Positions 25,544-33,215 of a stretch of DNA of 64,000 nt are shown one piece after another (positions within the stretch are counted from its first letter, which is position 1; each line of letters begins with the position of its first letter). A program made the translations under genes and the position numbers. A model generated the notes under the pieces. That model had not been told where the DNA came from and did not search any database. It saw only the letters and a list, made by a program, of their open reading frames with translations. The stretch is from Cohnella fermenti (lineage in GTDB: Bacteria > Bacillota > Bacilli > Paenibacillales > Paenibacillaceae), in contig NZ_SSOB01000037.1 of assembly GCF_004801405.1 (NCBI RefSeq), positions 21,921 to 85,920 on the forward strand, in the 5' to 3' direction.

Positions 25544-26785
25544 ATGAGAAAATACGCGAGCAAAGCCGCTTGGCTGCTGGCAATCGCCCTCGTGACGTTC
25601 GGCGCCCCCGGCGCTCTCGCCTCCGAGCCGACGTCCAGTCCAAGCCCGAATCCGAATCCGAGTCCCATCGCGGCCCCTCCGCCGAGCGCGAGCCCGTCCC
25701 CTTCCGCCGCTCCGAGCAACGCCGCATCCCTTAAGCTGAACCGCGTTCAGTTCGTCGATTCCAACCACGGATGGACACTTGGGACAAGCGAGGGGGACAC
25801 CGGCACGAGAGTATGGCGAACGGACAACGGGGGGAAAAGGTGGCATTCGAGCCTGCTTCCGGACAACGTGCAGAACGCATCCTTCCAGATGGCCGACGCC
25901 AAGCGAGGCTGGGCTGTCGGCCCGTCCTCTTGTTCGGAAGAGGCCGGCGCGACCGTCTGCTCGAAGCTCTCCATCTTGAATACGAAGAACGGCGGAGACT
26001 CGTGGACCGTTCAATGGTCGAAGGACGACCCGAAGGCGAGCGCGGACAACGAGGTCGCCGCCGTCAATGACGAAGCCGCCTTCGTCCGCACCGGCACCCG
26101 CATCTGGCGGACGGACAACGGCGGGAAGGAATGGACCGACGTCTCCCTTCCGAGCGCCGAAGCGTCTCCGTACCGAATCTCGTTCCCGAGCGACAACATC
26201 GGCTATGCCGCCGGGCGGCTCGGAACGGCTTGCCCCGGCCCGGGCCTTGTCCCGTCCGACGCGAATGCCGATTGCCGCACCGCCGTCTGGAGGACGAAGG
26301 ACGGGGGCCGCAACTGGACCCTGCTCGCGAACGCTCCGAAGCTGAGCGGCGAGTGGTCCCCCGTCGACATTCAGTTCACCAATGAGAAGAACGGCTTCCT
26401 GCTGCTGGCGAACCCGAATACGCACGGCTCGCGCCTGTACCGCACGACGAACGGCGGCGTTAGCTGGCAGCTTCGCAACGAGAAAATTCCGGGCATCCGC
26501 CCCTATCCGGTCAAGCTCGACTTCGTGAACGCCAAGTTCGGCTACGTGCCGCTCAGCGTCGGCGCCGGCCCGGTCGACGGCGGCCTGCTCCGCACGATGA
26601 ACGGCGGCTCGTCCTTCACCAAGCTGGACGATCCGCGCCTCGTCAGCGTCGAGGACACAAGCTTCCTCTCGCCGCAGATCGGCTGGGCCGCGGCGATGAA
26701 CCCGCAGAACCCGAGCGCCAGCCTGCTGCTCGGCACAACGGACGGCGGCCGCAACTGGCGCGACGTCACGCCGTCGTCGCGCTAG
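25544..26785 (+). CDS. Secreted Ycf48-like/BNR beta-propeller protein
   Basis: A 413-residue protein with a signal peptide (residues about 1-28, ending GALA-SE) and a Pro/Ser/Asn-rich spacer, then repeated propeller blades. Each blade has a W-containing Asp-box-like turn: VWRTDNGGKRWHSS, NTKNGGDSWTVQW, IWRTDNGGKEWTDV, VWRTKDGGRNWTLL, LYRTTNGGVSWQLR, LRTMNGGSSFTKL and LGTTDGGRNWRDV, so about seven blades. Such proteins resemble photosystem assembly factor Ycf48 and sortilin-type propellers; in Bacillota they are secreted with unknown roles. AGGAGAG lies eight bases before the ATG at 25544, which is chosen over 25493. It stands alone on the plus strand. Confidence 0.85.
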   Translation: MRKYASKAAWLLAIALVTFGAPGALASEPTSSPSPNPNPSPIAAPPPSASPSPSAAPSNAASLKLNRVQFVDSNHGWTLGTSEGDTGTRVWRTDNGGKRWHSSLLPDNVQNASFQMADAKRGWAVGPSSCSEEAGATVCSKLSILNTKNGGDSWTVQWSKDDPKASADNEVAAVNDEAAFVRTGTRIWRTDNGGKEWTDVSLPSAEASPYRISFPSDNIGYAAGRLGTACPGPGLVPSDANADCRTAVWRTKDGGRNWTLLANAPKLSGEWSPVDIQFTNEKNGFLLLANPNTHGSRLYRTTNGGVSWQLRNEKIPGIRPYPVKLDFVNAKFGYVPLSVGAGPVDGGLLRTMNGGSSFTKLDDPRLVSVEDTSFLSPQIGWAAAMNPQNPSASLLLGTTDGGRNWRDVTPSSR

Positions 26786-26865
26786 GCGGGAGCGGCGGAC
26801 AGCCCCCGACGCTGCCGGCACGACGGGGGCGGGCATGGCCGGAGGCGAAGACGATGCTGCATGCA

Positions 26866-26920
26866 GAAGGGCCGACGGGCCGCCTTTACTCACAGGCGGG
26901 CGTCGGCCCCTTCGCTTGTT
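26866..26920 (+). terminator. Terminator after the Ycf48-like gene
   Basis: GAAGGG-CCGACG and GGCCGCCT at 26866-26885 pair with AGGCGG and CGTCGGCCCCTTC at 26894-26913, with one bulge, giving a long GC stem followed by a T-rich stretch (GCTTGTTTGTTT). A smaller hairpin, GCCCCCG (26802-26808) with CGGGGGC (26824-26830), lies just upstream. Confidence 0.7.
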
Positions 26921-26957
26921 TGTTTCGGTTCTCCGCTCCGGTACCTTTGGCGATTTT

Positions 26958-27128
26958 ATGCGATTTTTCACATTCGTCGGCCGGGATGGAGGGGGAATTG
27001 CGGCGTTTTATACGGTTTTTCATATATATCCGGCAAGTCGGGCCGGAAATTTCTCCATGAATGTGATTTTTCACATAAAACCGGCCAAAAACCCCGTTTT
27101 CGGGCAGCACCAATGTGATTTTTCGCAT
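26958..27128 (+). repeat. Phased dyad array, locus 2 (four dyads)
   Basis: Four 16-bp dyad-like units start at 26958, 27010, 27061 and 27113 (steps 52, 51, 52). The third is the perfect form ATGTGATTTTTCACAT; the others differ by 1-4 bases. The sequence between units is collinear with locus 4, for example CGGGCAGCACCA just before the fourth unit in both. It fills the gap between two convergent gene ends, after the terminator at 26866. Confidence 0.9.
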
Positions 27129-27142
27129 AAAATTCGGCGGTC

Positions 27143-27242
27143 GTTGGCAGCGACGGCGGACCGCTGGCAGCGTCGGCGGGCTGTCGGCAGCGTTGGCGGG
27201 CTGTCGGCAGCGTCGGCGAACCGCTGGCAGCGACGGCTGCCG
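27143..27242. repeat. Five tandem copies of a 20-bp GC-rich unit
   Basis: Five imperfect copies of a 20-base unit of the form GTCGGCAGCGTCGGCGGGCT lie end to end, immediately after the phased dyad array and 30 bases before the stop of the convergent gene at 27272. The copies differ at 1-5 positions. No coding role is apparent. Confidence 0.8.
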
Positions 27243-27271
27243 GCCCGCCTCTGGAGCCCGCCGGCCCGTCG

Positions 27272-29743
27272 TCAACCGCGGCTTGAGAACGGAGTCGAGA
27301 TCAGCAGCGTTCCGGTGATCCCGCCAAGCTCGATTGCGGCGCCCCAGGGCGTGTCGAGCCGCTTCCACTCCAGGGCTTCGCCCACGAGATGCGGATAGGC
27401 GGAGTTCAGCTTGAAGTCGGTCGACTCCTCGAACCCCGGCTCCGGGAACACGATGACGTTCGCATCGCGCAGTCCCGTCGCCTCGATCCGTCTTCTCATC
27501 CGGATGCTGACGGACGGGACCTCCTTGCAGGCGAGCAGCGTCCGCTCCTCCTGCCGCACGAAGATGCGGCACTCGGCCTGCCAGGCGCGCGGGAGGCGGT
27601 AGACGGAACAGCCGTCCGCAAGGCGCGTCTCCCATCCCATGAGCAGAGGAGCCCCAATCGGCAAACGCAGCTTCAGCTCGACGGTCGTATCCGGAACGTA
27701 TCCCGAATAGATGAAGGCCCCTCGGCTGCGGTGCGTCATCAGAACGGGAGTCTTCGCGTTCGGGTTCATCTTGTCCAGGCGAACGACGGTGCCGAGCTCC
27801 GCCAGCAGCAAGCGCAGCAGGCTCTCCGCAGGGAAGAAGCGGTCCGGCGCATCGGGAATAAGCAGATGCTCGTTCCGCTCATGCCGGTTGGCATTCGTGC
27901 CGCGCACCCAAGCCGCCGCTCCGCCCTTCCAATCGGGAAGGCGGCGGATCAAAGCCGCAACCCGGCGCTCCGCTCCCTTGCCGACATAGGCGGCTGCCGC
28001 CGTATGGCGATCGCCCTCGTCGCTTAATCGCGCATCCACGCCGCCGTCGGACATCTCGGGGCGGTGCATGATTCGCTGCGGCCAAGCGCCTTCCCCGAGC
28101 CGGTCGGCAGGCAGCCGCAGCTCCAGGTCCAGCTCGCCGTCAAGCGGCGAGTCGAGCGCCAGGTTCAGCGCATCCAGCAGTCGGCTTCCGGCATGACGTG
28201 CCGCCCCATAGAAGATCGCCTTGTTCCCTGCGGCAATCCAGCCGAGCAAGGCCGCCTCCCACTCGCTGTTCTGCTCGGGAACCGGCGTAACGATAATCGA
28301 GCCGTTGTACAGGGCCGGGAATCGGCGCACCGTCGCGACGAAGTTGTCGGAGGACACGACCGAGCTGAGCGGAAGCCCGTTGTTGATCGCCCCGCGAATG
28401 AACCAGTCCTCGAAGAACGGCCGCTCCAGATTCGGCTCCGCGCCCTCCGCGGCGGCATGGTACTCCCGGAACGGATACACCCATACGAGCGGAGCCGGCG
28501 CGTCGGGCTTGCGTTCGTTCGCCTTGATCAAGTGCGGAATCACTTCATTGGGCACCTGCTCCGGCATCTCTCCGAGGCAGTTGTCGACGGTAAGCACATT
28601 CAGGCGGTTCGCCGCGACGGCTTCGCCGGAGGCATTGATCCGGGAGAGGGCCATCGGCAAGCAGATGTCGTGCGGCTGGCCTTCGTACCGGTCCAGCCAC
28701 GGGCTGTTCATCCACCAAGGATCGTGCACGTAGAAGCGGAACAAATAATCGTCGCCGGAGGGCAGCTCGGCGATTCTCGACATATGGCCCGTCAGCTCCA
28801 GACCGAAGTCCCCGTTCAGCGCCGCCCAAGGCGAGTTCGGGGGAGGCAGAATGCCGAAGCCCCCCTCGTAGATGCCGCGCAAGGGAACGCCGTCCGTCGA
28901 CAGGTCGATGCCTGCCGTTAGATTCGTGCCCCGGGTCTCGACCGGAACCTCGGGGCATTCCGCGCGGAACCGTCTCCAGAACTCCAGGATGCGCTCTTGC
29001 GTAGATGCTGTTTTCTCAGGGTGGAAGGTGTGCCCGTCATAGGTCGCTCCGGTCGTCCCCCACGTCTCGGTGCCGAAGCCGAAGCCGTTGGACAGCCACA
29101 TATAGTCGAACCCCATATCGCGAAGGAACAGCCGGCATTGCCTGCCGAAGAAGGTGCCGAACGGCGTGCCCTCCGGAATTCCGTCGGGGAAGCCGGCATA
29201 ACGCCGGGAATCCGCATGAAGAACGCCGTAGCAGCAGACGAAGCTCGCGCGCCCCATCGTATCGCCGTGGCAAATCTCGTTGTGCCGCTCGTACTTGAAG
29301 GAAGACTTGGCGAATTCCGGTCCCGGATCGAACGTTGTGCCGACCGCGACGGGCTTCGCGAACATGGCCGCCCCGACTTCCTTGATCGTGCCGACGAGCT
29401 CGCGAAGAAGACGGTAGGTCAGCGTCGGAGGATGGTCCGTATAGAGATAGCTCCGGGTGTGCAGCCCGATGCCGTCCGGATCGACCGCCGGGTCCCACCT
29501 CTCCCGCGGGTTGGCTCCTCCGATGTATTTGGCCCATTCGACTTCCTTGTCCGGATCGAGATCGTATTCCAGAATCTCCGAGCCGTCCGACGTCCACAAC
29601 AGCACTTGAATCCGGTCCGCATTCGCCAGCAAGGGGCTCCATTGGCCGAACATGCGGCGGCATACGGCTTCCCTGTCCGCGGGCTCCAAACTCTTGAACG
29701 GCTTCAAGCTTACTTCCAGCGTGATGCTCTTAAGCGATTCCAT
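27272..29743 (-). CDS. Unassigned 823-residue protein, possible glycoside hydrolase-like enzyme
   Basis: A large soluble protein without a signal peptide. Residues about 1-400 alternate strands and helices with many acidic and aromatic residues (IQVLLWTSDGSEILEYDLD, DYMWLSNGFGFGTETWG), consistent with a TIM barrel. Residues about 400-560 include SIIVTPVPEQNSEWEAALLG and IAAGNKAIFYGAA, reminiscent of the glutamine-amidotransferase-like second domain of GH42-type enzymes. The C-terminal 250 residues look beta-rich. I recognise no assigned family. It is the last gene of a sugar locus that includes GH78, SGNH and GH99-like genes, so a role on the same polysaccharide is likely but inferred. The start has GGAGGAGAG upstream. 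Confidence 0.6.
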   Translation of the reverse strand: MESLKSITLEVSLKPFKSLEPADREAVCRRMFGQWSPLLANADRIQVLLWTSDGSEILEYDLDPDKEVEWAKYIGGANPRERWDPAVDPDGIGLHTRSYLYTDHPPTLTYRLLRELVGTIKEVGAAMFAKPVAVGTTFDPGPEFAKSSFKYERHNEICHGDTMGRASFVCCYGVLHADSRRYAGFPDGIPEGTPFGTFFGRQCRLFLRDMGFDYMWLSNGFGFGTETWGTTGATYDGHTFHPEKTASTQERILEFWRRFRAECPEVPVETRGTNLTAGIDLSTDGVPLRGIYEGGFGILPPPNSPWAALNGDFGLELTGHMSRIAELPSGDDYLFRFYVHDPWWMNSPWLDRYEGQPHDICLPMALSRINASGEAVAANRLNVLTVDNCLGEMPEQVPNEVIPHLIKANERKPDAPAPLVWVYPFREYHAAAEGAEPNLERPFFEDWFIRGAINNGLPLSSVVSSDNFVATVRRFPALYNGSIIVTPVPEQNSEWEAALLGWIAAGNKAIFYGAARHAGSRLLDALNLALDSPLDGELDLELRLPADRLGEGAWPQRIMHRPEMSDGGVDARLSDEGDRHTAAAAYVGKGAERRVAALIRRLPDWKGGAAAWVRGTNANRHERNEHLLIPDAPDRFFPAESLLRLLLAELGTVVRLDKMNPNAKTPVLMTHRSRGAFIYSGYVPDTTVELKLRLPIGAPLLMGWETRLADGCSVYRLPRAWQAECRIFVRQEERTLLACKEVPSVSIRMRRRIEATGLRDANVIVFPEPGFEESTDFKLNSAYPHLVGEALEWKRLDTPWGAAIELGGITGTLLISTPFSSRG

Positions 29744-29819
29744 GTCTGACTCTCTCCTCCTGTCTGTACCGGTCCTGCCTGTGCCTGTTATGGATGTGCC
29801 TGTTATGTGGATGTGCCAG

Positions 29820-30965
29820 TTATGGAATGACTCCGATCAGCCCGAGGTGGAAGCGGGTTCCCCCGCACTCCTCCCGGTTGCCGTGCACCACTTCGATCTC
29901 GACCCGGTGAAGCCCCCGCTCCAGCGGTCCGCCGACCCAGTACAACTGGAACCAGCCGCCGTCCCCGCACCAGGCGGGCCTCTCCCTTGAAGATTGGACC
30001 GGCTCTCCATCGTCGATGCGGTAGACGAATTCGGCCGAGCGCTTGCCGAAGTCGAAGCCGAGCGCCAGCCGCGTTCCCGCGAACGAGAAGCTCATCTTCG
30101 AGCCGAGCGCCGACGTGCACAGCAGGCAGTCGGTCCAAGGCAGGACGGCCGTCGGCCGAACGAACAGCCAGGAGCCTTCCAGCTCCACTTGCTCGAACGG
30201 AACGAGTGCGGCATTGGCCCACGCATGGTCTTGCCCTGAATCCTCCATGTACGGCGGCGGGATATGGGAAGAAGCAGCCTTCTTCCGAGAGAAGGACCTC
30301 CCGCCGCTCGCCGGAACCTTCCCGTCAAGCTCCGCGCTTATGAATTCCATCACCGCCTGCGCATAGCTCCAGCTTCCGCGGTGGGTCGGATGCAGGCCGT
30401 CCGGCAGCCACTCGTCCCAGGTCATCAGCCCGGCCTGCACCTCCCGCAAGGCGTGAAGCCCTACCCAGACGGAGCCGATGCCGTAGTGCTCGGCCAGCAG
30501 CTCGAATTCGCGGATCGAATCCGGAATCTCCCCCCGCATCATCGACTCGTACATCCGCTGGCTGTACGTATAGACGATAACGAGATCGGTCGTCCCACCC
30601 GCCAGCAGCTTGCGGATCAAGCCCTCTCGCGTCCGCATTCTCCGGTCCGCAGGGGTCATGCCGTCATTCACGGCATACTCGAGGAAAATCAAGTCGCACC
30701 CGCGTCCAATCAAATCCCGCTCCGCCCGGAACAGCATCAAGTCGCTGCCCGTTGCCCCGATCGCCGCATTCTCGACATAGATTCTCGTCTGCGGATAGCG
30801 GGCGGACAGCCATCGATGGACCGGCTCCGGCCAATTGTGCGCCGAGGGGCCGTATTCCGTAATGGAACCGCCGGCATAGCCGACGGTCAATCTTCCCTTC
30901 TCCAGCGCCCGCCTCGTATGAACAAGCGGTCCGCGATGCCTGGCGACGCTCCAATCGGGGTTCAT
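29820..30965 (-). CDS. SGNH/GDSL-type hydrolase with C-terminal beta domain
   Basis: A 381-residue cytoplasmic protein (no signal peptide). Block I is TVGYAGGSITEYG with the candidate Ser, block II/III follow as ENAAIGATGSDLML (Gly, Asn region), block III is FLEYAVNDG, and block V is WLPDGLHPTHRGS with the Asp and His. This is a carbohydrate-esterase-type SGNH domain of about 200 residues. The remaining 150 residues are beta-rich (SWLFVRPTAVLPW, RLALGFDFGKRSAEFVYRI), similar to the accessory domain of GDSL acetylesterases. Removal of acetyl groups from an imported oligosaccharide is likely. The ATG overlaps the upstream gene stop (ATGA). Confidence 0.82.
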   Translation of the reverse strand: MNPDWSVARHRGPLVHTRRALEKGRLTVGYAGGSITEYGPSAHNWPEPVHRWLSARYPQTRIYVENAAIGATGSDLMLFRAERDLIGRGCDLIFLEYAVNDGMTPADRRMRTREGLIRKLLAGGTTDLVIVYTYSQRMYESMMRGEIPDSIREFELLAEHYGIGSVWVGLHALREVQAGLMTWDEWLPDGLHPTHRGSWSYAQAVMEFISAELDGKVPASGGRSFSRKKAASSHIPPPYMEDSGQDHAWANAALVPFEQVELEGSWLFVRPTAVLPWTDCLLCTSALGSKMSFSFAGTRLALGFDFGKRSAEFVYRIDDGEPVQSSRERPAWCGDGGWFQLYWVGGPLERGLHRVEIEVVHGNREECGGTRFHLGLIGVIP

Positions 30966-33208
30966 GACGTTCCCCTTCCCGCGCCGCGAACCTCGATCCG
31001 CTCGAACCGGTTGGCCGTGAAGCTCGTGCCGAAGCCGATGGAGCCGCAGCGCCAGTCGGCTTCCCCGACCCCGCGATCGTCGCGGACACGCACCCCGTTC
31101 CGTTCGAACCGGAAGTCGGCTCCGCTCGCGGTGACGCGAATATCGTTCGGCTCCTCGACGTCCGGGTACCGGAAGGCAGCCGGCTGTCCAACCTCCTGCC
31201 CGACGCCGTCCCGGTAGCGGTACAGGCGGACGAAGCCGTCGAAGCCGCATTGGTACAACCAATAGTTGCCGGAGTTCCGGTAGCGGAACACGAAGCCGAC
31301 ATACGTGTTCGGACGCTCCGAATCCAGACCGTACCAGACGATGGGCGGCCGCTCCGAGGTCCACCGAACCCGGAACTCGCAATCGCTCCACGTCTGATCG
31401 CCGCCGCTGAGCAGCGTGGCATACCCCGCCCCGCCGCCGATGGACAGCTCCACCGTCGCCTCGGCGATGTTCGTGTTGCGCAGCACGAGACCGCTCCGGC
31501 CAACCGCGTCCTCCTTGTTATCCTCGTCGCTGCAGCCGGACGCCCAGTCCCCCCGGCCCTCCACGATCTCCCACTCGTCCGGCACCCCTTCGCCGTCCGC
31601 AGCCGGCGTCCACGGCAGAGACAGATTCGGCACGACGGCGAGGCGGATGTCCGCGAAGGCGGAGGGCTCCTCGCGGCTTGCCGCGCGCAGCACAATCTCC
31701 GTGCGCCCCTCCGTCCGGGTCGGCGCCCGGTAAAGCCCGGTCTCGTCGACCGAGCCGACATCGAACCGGCCGGCCTGCGATCCCTCCGCCGCCCCCGCCG
31801 ACATCGCTGACCAGTCGAGCTCTTGCAGCGTTCCTTCCGTCGGCAGCGCCGTCAGGCGAACCTCGTTGCCAACGGGAAGCTGCGTCCGCAGCGGGAACGG
31901 ATGGACGATCGCCATCGGCTCGCAGACCGGGTCCCACGGCGCGCCGTGCTCAAGGACGGCGATGACGTGGAAGTCGAGCGCCGGAATACGGAACCGCACC
32001 CGGCCGTCGCGGAATTCATACTCTCCTTCTTCCAGCACAGTCCTTCGGCGGCTCGACGGCAGGTCCGGCGTTGTCAGCCAGATGCGCTTCACCGGCTCGT
32101 CGACCGACAGCTCGATCTGAACATCGCGCTGCACCGCCATGCTCTGGCTCCCGTTGTCGTAGTTCCCGTTGACCGCGTGAACAATTGTCCGATCCGGCTG
32201 GCGGAAGGCGCTTGTCCATATCCGCTCCCGGTCCGCGCGGAGATGCTGCGGCTCGATCCATTCCAGGTCCCGAAGCAGCGGCCCGAGCTCGCGAATGAAC
32301 TTCACCCGATTGGCGACGATCGCGTGCAGCCCCCGTTCGTAAGCGCCAAGCCGGTTGTAGAAGCTGCGGAAGGCGCCCGGGATTCCGCCTGCGGCCATAA
32401 TTTGCGCTTCCGCGATCCGCACGTAATTCGGCCATACGGAGAAGTCCTTCGGCGCGACAAAGCGGCTGCCCGCGAAGTCGATAAAATAATAGAATCGCTT
32501 CGGAGCGACGGCCCGGTGCGCTTCCCTCATCTCGGGAATGAGATGATAGGTGCCGTCGAACGGCTCCGTCTCGGCCCCGGTGAAGTCGTGGCCGGCCGGC
32601 AGACCTTGGAGGCGAAGCGGGTACGAGCGGACGTAGAAGTCCGCCAGCTCCCGCCCGTTCGGCTGCGCCCCGCAATACATCGTGAAGTCCTGGCCGCCGT
32701 ACCCCCGGGAGTTCGTCGAGACGAGAATCGGCCGATCGTGCTTCTCCATGGCATAAGCCCGAAGCCGGGCGATGACGTCGTCGATGCTCTCGGCCGTGCC
32801 GTGATCGTATTCGTCGATATGAATCGAGCGGACGCCAAGATCGATCTGACGCTTGAGCTTGGATATGATCAGCCGCTTCCCGCCCTCGGTATTGTTGCGC
32901 AAATAATGAATCGGGCTTCCCGTCGAGACGGGGCCTCCGTCCGCCTCCAGAAGGTCGGAAGCCGTCATGTCCGGGGGCGCGGACTCTGCGGACGGAGCCC
33001 AGTAATAGGCGTCGATGCCGCCCCCGATTCTTGCCCCTTGCTCCTCGAGCGACCGCAGGCTCTCCCGGATGCCGGAGAATCCGCGATCCTGCAGGGCGGT
33101 GCCGATCCATTCGAACACCGCCCTCTCCAGATGCTCGGGCTTTAACACCGCAGCCAGCCGCCTGATCTTCGAATCGTATGCGTGCTGCGCGAACAGCCAG
33201 ATGTCCAT
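30962..33208 (-). CDS. Predicted TIM-barrel glycosidase-like protein with C-terminal concanavalin-like domain
   Basis: A 748-residue soluble protein. The N-terminal 330 residues look like a TIM barrel: DIWLFAQHAYDSKIRRL, GVRSIHIDEYDHG, PILVSTNSRGYGGQD and APKRFYYFIDFAGSRF. The conserved-looking acidic pair in HIDEYDHG is a candidate active-site region. A beta-sandwich follows (to about 470), then an Ig-like region. The final 190 residues resemble a laminin/concanavalin-type sandwich (GLVLRNTNIAEATVELS, FVFRYRNSGNYWLYQ). No named family is recognised. An upstream TTG at 33241 is possible, but the ATG at 33208 is chosen; neither has an ideal ribosome site. It is coupled to the SGNH gene. Confidence 0.6.
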   Translation of the reverse strand: MDIWLFAQHAYDSKIRRLAAVLKPEHLERAVFEWIGTALQDRGFSGIRESLRSLEEQGARIGGGIDAYYWAPSAESAPPDMTASDLLEADGGPVSTGSPIHYLRNNTEGGKRLIISKLKRQIDLGVRSIHIDEYDHGTAESIDDVIARLRAYAMEKHDRPILVSTNSRGYGGQDFTMYCGAQPNGRELADFYVRSYPLRLQGLPAGHDFTGAETEPFDGTYHLIPEMREAHRAVAPKRFYYFIDFAGSRFVAPKDFSVWPNYVRIAEAQIMAAGGIPGAFRSFYNRLGAYERGLHAIVANRVKFIRELGPLLRDLEWIEPQHLRADRERIWTSAFRQPDRTIVHAVNGNYDNGSQSMAVQRDVQIELSVDEPVKRIWLTTPDLPSSRRRTVLEEGEYEFRDGRVRFRIPALDFHVIAVLEHGAPWDPVCEPMAIVHPFPLRTQLPVGNEVRLTALPTEGTLQELDWSAMSAGAAEGSQAGRFDVGSVDETGLYRAPTRTEGRTEIVLRAASREEPSAFADIRLAVVPNLSLPWTPAADGEGVPDEWEIVEGRGDWASGCSDEDNKEDAVGRSGLVLRNTNIAEATVELSIGGGAGYATLLSGGDQTWSDCEFRVRWTSERPPIVWYGLDSERPNTYVGFVFRYRNSGNYWLYQCGFDGFVRLYRYRDGVGQEVGQPAAFRYPDVEEPNDIRVTASGADFRFERNGVRVRDDRGVGEADWRCGSIGFGTSFTANRFERIEVRGAGRGTS

Positions 33209-33215
33209 GATGCGT

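Noticed and set aside
25337..26971. A 544-codon minus-strand frame opposite the Ycf48-like gene
   Set aside because: The plus-strand gene has signal peptide and propeller repeats; the other frame has no such features.
26958..27128. Array of intrinsic terminators
   Set aside because: Stems are only six A/T-rich base pairs with no T run after them, and real GC hairpins already end the neighbouring gene.
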